Below, piece after piece: positions 1-4,732 of a DNA stretch of 7,502 nucleotides. The DNA comes from an uncultured Holosporaceae bacterium (lineage in GTDB: Bacteria; Pseudomonadota; Alphaproteobacteria; CAISOG01): assembly GCA_903887035.1 (NCBI GenBank), contig CAISOG010000066.1, positions 1-7,502 of the forward strand. Reading direction: 5' to 3'. Every line of letters starts with the position of its first letter. The first letter of the stretch is position 1. Below the pieces are notes generated by a model that was given only the letters and a program-made list of their open reading frames with translations, ran no database searches and was not told the DNA's origin. Position numbers and translations under genes: made by a program.

Positions 1-316
1 AGTCGGCCAGATGCGGTTGGGCGAGAGTGGCTGCCTGCAACGCTACGCCCTGATGCACCGCACCGGGGGGCAGCCAGCGGGTCAGCTCCGCCGCGGTCAC
101 CTGGGCGGGGGGCAATTGGCGGGCGGCGGCGGCGGCCAACAGCACGCTGTCGCTGGCACCGCTATCGCTCAAATACAGCCGCGCCAGGCGCCGTGCAGGG
201 TTGTTCAGCGCCGCCAGCACCGTATGCCGCCCGTACAGCCAATCGCCGCCCGCGGGGGTATTGCGGCCAGCGGCAGCAGGGTTGCGGGAGGCGGAGGAAA
301 AGGAACGGCGGGGCAT
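1..316 (-). CDS. rlmB: 23S rRNA 2'-O-methyltransferase, RlmB/TrmH type (3' end off window)
   Basis: This is the N-terminal 105 residues of a SpoU/TrmH-family RNA methyltransferase of the RlmB type; the rest runs off the left edge. RlmB uses S-adenosylmethionine to methylate the ribose of a 23S rRNA guanosine (G2251 in E. coli). The frame starts at the ATG whose complement is at 314-316 and stays open to position 1. After a basic, low-complexity tail of about 24 residues comes the family opening WLYGRHTVLAAL (26-37), then an Ala-rich stretch (61-65), then GAVHQGVALQA (85-95), which matches the conserved HQG motif closing the SpoU substrate-binding domain. The SAM-binding SPOUT knot lies outside the window, so the catalytic motifs cannot be checked. 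There is no good Shine-Dalgarno before the ATG. The gene diverges from tRNA-Pro. The family call is firm; RlmB rather than another TrmH paralogue is inference. Confidence 0.85.
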   Translation of the reverse strand, partial: MPRRSFSSASRNPAAAGRNTPAGGDWLYGRHTVLAALNNPARRLARLYLSDSGASDSVLLAAAAARQLPPAQVTAAELTRWLPPGAVHQGVALQAATLAQPHLAD

Positions 317-349
317 GGGCAGCTTTGCAAAATGGAAAAATCTGCCCCA

Positions 350-378
350 ATCATAGGCCAAGATGACGGCTCGCACAG
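350..378 (-). promoter_or_regulatory. Possible promoter for the rlmB-like gene
   Basis: On the minus strand a good -10 hexamer TATGAT (complement of 350-355) lies about 34 bp upstream of the ATG at 316. At a 17-bp spacing the -35 position (373-378) reads CTGTGC, which is poor. Transcription would begin near 343 and leave a leader of about 27 nt. The call rests on sequence resemblance to sigma-70 sites only. Confidence 0.25.
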
Positions 379-442
379 CTGAAAAATCCGATGGTTGGGT
401 TAGGTAATACTGTGTCCTTTTTATCAAAGCCCCGCTCAACCC

Positions 443-471
443 TTGTGCATCGCATGAAGACAGGTTAGCTT
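443..471 (+). promoter_or_regulatory. Possible tRNA-Pro promoter
   Basis: A -35-like TTGTGC (443-448) and a weak -10-like TAGCTT (466-471) are separated by 17 bp. They are placed so that transcription would begin at or just before the mature tRNA 5' end at 479. The -10 element is part of a 12-bp sequence that recurs downstream of the tRNA at 594-605. The positioning is attractive but the hexamers are weak. Confidence 0.28.
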
Positions 472-607
472 GGGCGTTCGGAGTGTAGCGCAGTCTGGTA
501 GCGCACTAGCATGGGGTGCTAGGGGTCGTGGGTTCGAATCCCGCCACTCCGACCATCCTACGCCTTTGGCTTCGGATGGCGCGCCATTTTTGAAGGTTAG
601 CTTGGCG
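462..607 (+). repeat. Short direct repeat flanking tRNA-Pro
   Basis: AGGTTAGCTTGG occurs at 462-473 and again at 594-605. Both copies continue as (G)GCGT with a one-base length difference. The two copies bracket the tRNA and the first 38 bp downstream of it, about 132 bp apart. This could be the trace of a local duplication or of an insertion at the tRNA, or it could be chance. The feature spans from the first copy to the end of the second. Confidence 0.5.
479..555 (+). tRNA. tRNA-Pro (anticodon GGG)
   Basis: A complete 77-nt cloverleaf can be folded by hand. The acceptor stem is CGGAGTG (479-485) with CACTCCG (545-551); the D arm is GCGC/GCGC. The anticodon stem is CTAGC/GCTAG around the loop ATGGGGT (511-517), giving anticodon GGG at 513-515. 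The T arm is GTGGG/CCCGC, with one G-C/G-G style imperfection at the inner end, around TTCGAAT. The discriminator A (552) and the CCA end (553-555) are encoded in the DNA. It decodes CCC, and CCU by wobble, as proline. No intron or deletion is visible. It stands alone, divergent from rlmB and 109 bp upstream of a GIY-YIG gene. Confidence 0.97.
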
Positions 608-647
608 TAGGATGCGCTACGAAGCCGTAGCTTTGGCGGAGGCAAAG
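553..647 (+). repeat. Cluster of inverted repeats between tRNA-Pro and the GIY-YIG gene
   Basis: Several overlapping dyads fill this stretch. CATCCTACGCC (554-564) is complementary to GGCGTAGGATG (604-614), an 11-bp perfect pair. CCATCC (553-558) can pair instead with GGATGG (574-579), with GCC/GGC nested inside. GCTACG and CGTAGC (616-631) form a perfect 6-bp stem on a 4-nt loop. CTTTG (631-635) pairs with CAAAG (643-647). TGGCGCGCCA (577-586) is a perfect palindrome followed by five T. The stems compete, so the RNA could fold in more than one way. Possible roles are a weak tRNA terminator, a leader for the GIY-YIG mRNA, or remnants of a palindromic repeat family. Part of the first stem uses the tRNA CCA end. 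Confidence 0.6.
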
Positions 648-652
648 GAGGG
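646..652 (+). promoter_or_regulatory. Shine-Dalgarno for the GIY-YIG gene
   Basis: AGGAGGG is a near-consensus ribosome binding site. It lies 12 nt before the ATG at 665, somewhat longer than ideal, and it overlaps the 3' arm of the CTTTG/CAAAG hairpin at 643-647. That hairpin could therefore mask or present it. Confidence 0.5.
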
Positions 653-664
653 CTAAAACAACAT

Positions 665-907
665 ATGTATTATGTTTATTTGCTTAGAAGCCTAAGCCAT
701 CCTGACCAAAAATATGTTGGGATTACACAAGATTTAAAAAAACGCCACCATGATCACAACAGTGGTTTTTCCAAACACACCGCTAAATACATGCCTTGGG
801 AGTTGGTCACATACCATGCTTTTCAAGACAAAACAAAAGCCTATGACTTTGAACGCTACCTAAAAACAGGGTCTGGCAAAGCCTTCGCATCAAAACGCTT
901 TTGGTAG
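665..907 (+). CDS. Small GIY-YIG nuclease-superfamily protein
   Basis: An 80-residue single-domain GIY-YIG protein. The family motifs are in order: YVY (residues 3-5) for GIY, YVG (17-19) for YIG, then Arg27 in KKRHHDHN, a Tyr50 strand (ELVTYHAF), and the metal-binding Glu63 in FERYLK. It ends in the basic SGKAFASKRFW typical of stand-alone GIY-YIG proteins. The full catalytic set therefore seems present and a single-domain DNA nuclease is plausible. The biological role of these small proteins is mostly unknown; they are often misannotated as UvrC or excinuclease subunits. At about 39% GC by hand count it is much AT-richer than the ftsB and atp genes. It also sits behind a tRNA and an inverted-repeat cluster, so horizontal or mobile origin is a reasonable inference. 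No partner gene adjoins it. Confidence 0.9.
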   Translation: MYYVYLLRSLSHPDQKYVGITQDLKKRHHDHNSGFSKHTAKYMPWELVTYHAFQDKTKAYDFERYLKTGSGKAFASKRFW

Positions 908-1037
908 CCTGAAAGGCCGTGTATGTTTCGGGTAGTGCGCTGATGTACAAAATCAACCTCTTATTTGTTAACCCCTCACCCCCCGTTAGCCTGCCTGCCC
1001 CGCGTACTAAGTGGCATGGCTTCCTTCAGAAGTGCCC

Positions 1038-1340
1038 ATGCGTGATCGTCGTACCCTGCTGTTGCTGCTGATCGTCTTATCGACGGGCTATTTTGGTTTT
1101 CACGCCATTTATGGCAACCGCGGCCTGTTGGCCTGGTACCAGGTGCATCATCGGTTGGAACAGCTGACGGAACAGGTGACCAGCAAAAAGGCCGCCATTG
1201 CCGCCCTGGAAAATCGGGTGCAGCTGTTGCGGCCACAGCGGATTGATCCCGATCTGTTGGACGAACGCGCCCGCGCCATGCTGGGCTTTACCGCCGCCGA
1301 TGAGGTGGTCGTGATGGAAAAGGCTGGTGGCGGCAACTGA
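1038..1340 (+). CDS. ftsB: Septum formation initiator, FtsB/DivIC family
   Basis: A single-pass inner-membrane division protein. FtsB-type proteins pair with FtsL through a periplasmic coiled coil and bind FtsQ in the divisome. From the ATG at 1038 the protein has 100 residues: a charged MRDRR start, one membrane segment at about 6-24, the conserved GNRGLLAW turn (26-33), a coiled coil from about 34 to 65, and a C-terminal RIDPDLLDERARAMLGF block that is characteristic of alphaproteobacterial members. A GTG at 1011 in the same frame would add nine residues. I prefer 1038 because the charged residues then directly precede the membrane helix, as is usual; neither start has a strong ribosome binding site. 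Its usual neighbours in alphaproteobacteria (eno, pdhA) are absent. Its stop lies 14 bp from the stop of the convergent uup-like gene. Confidence 0.87.
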   Translation: MRDRRTLLLLLIVLSTGYFGFHAIYGNRGLLAWYQVHHRLEQLTEQVTSKKAAIAALENRVQLLRPQRIDPDLLDERARAMLGFTAADEVVVMEKAGGGN

Positions 1341-1354
1341 TGCCCATTTTCGCT

Positions 1355-3205
1355 CTAGGTAAGGTCAGCCGCCTTCTCCTCCAGCGCCATCCAGCGTGCC
1401 ATCGCGGTATCGGTGGCGGCCTGGGTAGCGGTAATTTCGGCGGCCAGCGTGTCAAAACGGGCGGGATCGCGCACATACAGCTGCGGATCGGCCAGCTGTT
1501 GATGCAGCTGTGCCAGCTTAGCCTCTAATTTTGCGATGCGGTCGGGCAGCTGCTGCAACTCCCGCTGCTCCTTCCCATCCAGCTTACGGCGCGGGGCAGG
1601 GGTGGCAGTGGACAAGCTTTTGGCAGCAGGGGCACCCGCAGCCTTGGCCTTGCCCGCCGCCGCAGATCGCCCGCCGCCCTTGCTGGCCAAATAGTCGCTG
1701 TAGCCGCCCATGGTGCTGGTGATATGGGCATTGCCTTCAAACGCCATCACCTCCGTCACGGTGCGATCCAAAAAGTCGCGGTCGTGGCTGACGATCATCA
1801 GGGTACCAGCATAGTCGGCCAAAATATCCTGCAACATGTCCAGGGTGTCCATGTCCAAATCGTTGGTCGGCTCATCCAGAATCATCAGATTGCCTGGGTT
1901 GATAAGGGTGCGCGCCAGCATCAATCGGTTTTGCATGCCGCCCGACAGGGTGCCAACATCGTCCCGCACCCGTTTGGGATCAAACATAAAATTCTTCAGA
2001 TAGGCCGCGACATGGCGGGGTCGTTTCGGATCGCCGCCCATGAACACATAGTCGCCATCAGGCGCCAGGGTGTTCCACAAGCTTTTGTTGGGATCCAGGG
2101 CGGTGCGGTGCTGGTCAAAATAGGCCAACTCCATCTTTTTGTTGCGAAAAATAAAGCCGCTGTCGGGTTCCAACTCACCAATCAACAGCTTTAGAAAGGT
2201 GGATTTGCCCGATCCGTTGGGCCCCAGAATGCCGATACGGTCGCCGCGCAGAATCCGCAGGGAAAAATCCTGCAAAATCGGGATGTTTTTGCCATCGCGC
2301 TCAAAGGATTTGGTGACATTTTTAAACTCAACGGCGATTTTTGAGCTGGCGGTGGCGGCCAGCGGATCCAGCTCAATCGTCGCCTTTTTGCTGGCCAGGG
2401 CGGCCTTATCCGCCCGAATCTTTTCGCGCAGACGATGCAGCTCATTCAGGCGGCGTTGGTTGCGTTTGCGCCGCGCCGTCACCCCGCCCTGCGTCCAATC
2501 CAACTCCACCTGCAGCTTTTTGTTCATGTTGTGCAGGGTGCGTGCCTCCAGCTCCAACAGGCCATCCGCCCACTCCTCAAAACCCGCATATCCACTGGGG
2601 CAAATGCGCACCACCCCCTGCTCCAACCAAAAAACGGTGCTGGTAAAATTGCTCAGGAAGGTGCGATCGTGGCTGACGCAGATAATCGCGCTGCGGCTGG
2701 CGGCCAAAAACTGTTCCAGCCACTGAATCGCCTCAAGATCCAAATGGTTGGTCGGCTCATCCAGCAGCAGGATGTCGGGCTCATCCACCAACGCCTGTGC
2801 CAGGGCGGCACGACGCAACTGCCCACCTGACAAATGCCCCATCAGCGCGTCGGGATCCAGGCCTAAAGGCGCCAACACGATGTCGGCGCGATAGGACAGC
2901 TGGTCATCCTCTGGCTTATGCGCCAGGCCGTGCATGACAAAGTCGCGCACCGTTTCATTATCGCAAAAATCAACCTGTTGCGCCAAATAGCCGATGGTGC
3001 AGCCGGGATAGCGAAAACTGGCACCGCCATCAGCCTTAATCTGCCCCATAATCAGCCGCATCAGGGTGGTTTTGCCCGCGCCGTTACGGCCAATCAGGCA
3101 GATTTTGTCGCCCTCATGCACATGCAAATTCACCCCCTGAAACAGCGGCGTGTTGCCAATGCTCAGCTGGATATCTTCGAGACTAAGAAGTTGTCGTTTG
3201 GCCAT
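1355..3205 (-). CDS. uup: ABC-F family ATPase, Uup-like
   Basis: A 616-residue soluble protein with two ABC ATPase domains and no membrane domain. Domain 1 has Walker A GRNGAGKT (39-46), signature LSGGQ (125-129), Walker B ILLLDEP with Glu150, and switch His179. The interdomain linker (about 215-285) carries the basic ARRKRNQRR (244-252) typical of Uup. Domain 2 has Walker A GPNGSGKS (328-335), signature LSGGM (420-424), Walker B LMILDEP with Glu445, the NDLD motif, and His474. After an Ala/Lys-rich tether (about 513-545) comes a C-terminal coiled coil to the end, the Uup DNA/RNA-binding domain. E. coli Uup is similar in length (about 635 residues). ABC-F proteins act at the ribosome, and Uup is linked to transposon precise excision and ribosome assembly. 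The second signature has Met where Glu or Gln is usual. No Shine-Dalgarno precedes the ATG. Confidence 0.93.
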   Translation of the reverse strand: MAKRQLLSLEDIQLSIGNTPLFQGVNLHVHEGDKICLIGRNGAGKTTLMRLIMGQIKADGGASFRYPGCTIGYLAQQVDFCDNETVRDFVMHGLAHKPEDDQLSYRADIVLAPLGLDPDALMGHLSGGQLRRAALAQALVDEPDILLLDEPTNHLDLEAIQWLEQFLAASRSAIICVSHDRTFLSNFTSTVFWLEQGVVRICPSGYAGFEEWADGLLELEARTLHNMNKKLQVELDWTQGGVTARRKRNQRRLNELHRLREKIRADKAALASKKATIELDPLAATASSKIAVEFKNVTKSFERDGKNIPILQDFSLRILRGDRIGILGPNGSGKSTFLKLLIGELEPDSGFIFRNKKMELAYFDQHRTALDPNKSLWNTLAPDGDYVFMGGDPKRPRHVAAYLKNFMFDPKRVRDDVGTLSGGMQNRLMLARTLINPGNLMILDEPTNDLDMDTLDMLQDILADYAGTLMIVSHDRDFLDRTVTEVMAFEGNAHITSTMGGYSDYLASKGGGRSAAAGKAKAAGAPAAKSLSTATPAPRRKLDGKEQRELQQLPDRIAKLEAKLAQLHQQLADPQLYVRDPARFDTLAAEITATQAATDTAMARWMALEEKAADLT

Positions 3206-3210
3206 GGGCG

Positions 3211-3239
3211 GCTATAGCCCGTTTGACAGTTGGGCGCAA
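3211..3239 (-). promoter_or_regulatory. Predicted uup promoter, possibly giving a leaderless mRNA
   Basis: On the minus strand, TTGCGC (complement of 3234-3239) and TATAGC (complement of 3211-3216) are separated by exactly 17 bp. Only five bases (CGCCC) lie between the -10 box and the ATG at 3205, so the transcript would be expected to begin at or within a base or two of the start codon. The absence of any Shine-Dalgarno there fits leaderless translation. The promoter lies just downstream of the palindromic element, on the uup side of it. Confidence 0.45.
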
Positions 3240-3251
3240 GAGCTTGTCACA

Positions 3252-3402
3252 CTATAGTCATTCCACTTTAAAAATCTCCAGTGCTGCAAATGTCACGATC
3301 TCTGCGATACGGTGCTCATGTACGTCCGTGTACACGCCGCTCCGTTTCTCGACCTCGTAACATTTTCGCAGGCTGTATATTTCTAAATTGAAACGACTAT
3401 AG
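3252..3402. mobile_element. 151-bp imperfect palindrome with terminal inverted repeats (MITE-like)
   Basis: The two ends are inverted copies. CTATAGTC at 3252-3259 is matched perfectly by GACTATAG at 3395-3402, and the outer 24 bases of each end agree at 20 positions. The complementarity continues inward, with small bulges, through ATGT, ACGA and ACGG blocks to a TGTAC/GTACA core (3319-3323 and 3330-3334) around a loop near 3324-3329. The whole element can thus fold as one long hairpin. It has no coding capacity and contrasts in composition with the flanking genes. It fits a miniature inverted-repeat transposable element or similar dispersed palindrome. TA dinucleotides in the ends are compatible with an IS630/Tc1-type mover, but no target duplication can be proved. 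It also sits where it could stop transcripts from either side. Confidence 0.7.
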
Positions 3403-3413
3403 CGTCAGGAACC

Positions 3414-3767
3414 TTAGCCCCGCACAGCCTTGCGATAGGTGTCTTTGGTCATGTCGCGGATATCAACGCTAAGCTGTTCCACCGTTGGCAACAGCTGTTG
3501 CAGGGCGTCGCGCACCAAATCGGTCAGGGCTTGTTTCTGGGCGATGGTGCGCCCCTCCAACAGGCTGATGGTGACGTGAACAAAGCAACCCTGCTGCCCC
3601 AACTCCCCCACCAAAAAGTCCTGGGCGGCATAGGCGCGGGTTTTGATGTCGGCCGGCACCGCGAACAGGCCGCTGGCCATCATGGCCTGATGCACCGCCG
3701 CCGTGGCCTTAGTCGCCTGCATCACCTCAGCCAGGTTGGCGGAAAATTCGATAACGGCGTGGGGCAT
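3414..3767 (-). CDS. 5-carboxymethyl-2-hydroxymuconate isomerase-family tautomerase
   Basis: A 117-residue protein of the CHMI (HpaF) branch of the tautomerase superfamily. After removal of Met1 the N-terminal residue is proline, the general base/acid of this superfamily. MPHAVIEFSANL (1-12), the IKTRAY segment (41-46), CFVHVTISLLEGR (61-73) and LSVDIRDM (99-106) line up in order with CHMI; the family is usually about 115-126 residues. CHMI isomerises 5-carboxymethyl-2-hydroxymuconate in homoprotocatechuate degradation, but no other gene of that pathway is nearby, so the substrate here is unknown. The start is supported by AAGGAG six bases upstream of the ATG at 3767. It lies 60 bp after atpG on the same strand and may be read from the atp transcript. 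It occupies the place where atpD is normally found. Confidence 0.83.
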   Translation of the reverse strand: MPHAVIEFSANLAEVMQATKATAAVHQAMMASGLFAVPADIKTRAYAAQDFLVGELGQQGCFVHVTISLLEGRTIAQKQALTDLVRDALQQLLPTVEQLSVDIRDMTKDTYRKAVRG

Positions 3768-3827
3768 GGCGGACTCCTTAAACTGGATGGTGTGGCGGCG
3801 GCGAATGTTGAATCGGCTAGGCCTGGA

Positions 3828-4691
3828 TTAGCCCGCCTGGGCACCCGCCCCCGACACAATTTCGATGATTTCACGGGTAATGTTGGCCTGGCGCTGGCGG
3901 TTGTATTGCAGGCTAAGGCGGCTGATCATCTTGCCCGCATTACGGGTGGCGTTATCCATAGCAACCATCCGCGCCGCCTGCTCCCCCGCGGCATTTTCCA
4001 GCGAGATGCTGTACAGCTGCGCCGCCAAATGGCTGGTCAGCAATTGCGCCAACAATTCAGGCTTTGGATCGCTGTATTCAAAGCGATCGTTGGTGGGGGC
4101 GGGTTCGGGCATATGCAGCGGCAATAAGGCCTTATGGGTTGGATCCTGCTTAATGGCAGAGGCCATGTGGTTGTATATCAGGTTGATGGAGCTGTAGCGG
4201 CCGCTAACAAAACCATCGACCAGCTTTTGCGCCAATTCGGCCGCCTCAACGGGGTTAAGGCTGCTGGCGCGGGGTTCACGAATCAAAAAGCTGTTGGCAA
4301 ATTCCCGCACCAGGCCGTCAAACGGTTTTTTGCCCAAACACAGGGTTTGCCAGCGCTGGTTGAGGGCGCGGTGACGGCGAAAGGTGCGCCGAACCTCACG
4401 CAGCAGGTTGTTGTTAAAGGCACCGCACAAACCGCGCTCACCCCCGATGACCACATACAGCGGGTATTCATCCGCGCCAGCCGAGCGCAGGATTGGCCAA
4501 TCGGCGGCATTAACCTCGGCCAGGCATTGATGCACCAAGCCGGCCAGGGCGGCAGCATAGGGCTGGCTGCCATGCACGCGATCGGTGGCACGCTTCAGCT
4601 TGGCCGCTGCCACCATTTTCATGGCTTGCGTAATCTTTTGGGTCGCTTTCACCCCGCGCAAACGGGTGCGAAGATCCTGAAGAGATGCCAT
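3828..4691 (-). CDS. atpG: F1Fo ATP synthase gamma subunit
   Basis: The 287-residue gamma subunit forms the central rotor stalk of F1 that turns inside the alpha3-beta3 ring. The N-terminal helix MASLQDLRTRLRGVKATQKI is followed by the TQAMKMVAAAKLKRA signature (21-35). GGERGLCGAFN (83-93) is the conserved Rossmann-like core motif. The C-terminal helix carries SLENAAGEQAARMVAMDNAT (230-249) and ends in ITREIIEIVSGAGA (271-284), matching the family signature. Length is normal. Forty-one bp separate it from atpA upstream on the same strand, so co-transcription is expected. The next gene is a tautomerase, not atpD. An AAAGG lies only two bases before the ATG, so the ribosome binding site is not ideal. 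Confidence 0.97.
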   Translation of the reverse strand: MASLQDLRTRLRGVKATQKITQAMKMVAAAKLKRATDRVHGSQPYAAALAGLVHQCLAEVNAADWPILRSAGADEYPLYVVIGGERGLCGAFNNNLLREVRRTFRRHRALNQRWQTLCLGKKPFDGLVREFANSFLIREPRASSLNPVEAAELAQKLVDGFVSGRYSSINLIYNHMASAIKQDPTHKALLPLHMPEPAPTNDRFEYSDPKPELLAQLLTSHLAAQLYSISLENAAGEQAARMVAMDNATRNAGKMISRLSLQYNRQRQANITREIIEIVSGAGAQAG

Positions 4692-4732
4692 AGCCTTTTG
4701 TCTAACCCCTTGTTCTTAACCTGCGTGCACGC

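Noticed and set aside
11..382. Plus-strand frame of 123 residues rich in Gly, Gln and Arg
   Set aside because: It is antisense to the RlmB-like frame (2-316, minus), which has recognisable family motifs; the plus frame has none and low complexity.
577..591. TGGCGCGCCA followed by five T as a rho-independent terminator for tRNA-Pro
   Set aside because: A perfect palindrome with no spacer makes a poor hairpin; the alternative CCATCC/GGATGG stem is eight bases from the T-run and uses the tRNA CCA end. It is noted only within the repeat cluster.
436..645. Minus-strand frame of 69 residues across the tRNA
   Set aside because: It reads the antisense of tRNA-Pro (EWRDSNPRPLAPHASALPDCATL-like), a well-known spurious translation of tRNA genes.
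908..1010. Gap between the GIY-YIG gene and ftsB searched for a promoter
   Set aside because: TTGTTA (965-970) and TACTAA (1005-1010) are present but not at a workable spacing with each other or with good partners, so no promoter is called.
1011..1037. GTG start at 1011 for the ftsB-like gene
   Set aside because: It adds nine residues (beginning MAWLPSEVP) without a ribosome binding site; the ATG at 1038 puts the charged residues directly before the membrane helix. It cannot be fully excluded.
1724..2726. Overlapping plus-strand frames within uup (about 156 and 195 residues)
   Set aside because: They are antisense shadows of a gene with both complete ABC motif sets.
3498..4127. Plus-strand frame of 209 residues over the tautomerase and atpG 3' end
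   Set aside because: It spans two genes that are supported by family motifs and a Shine-Dalgarno; its composition is that of an antisense shadow.
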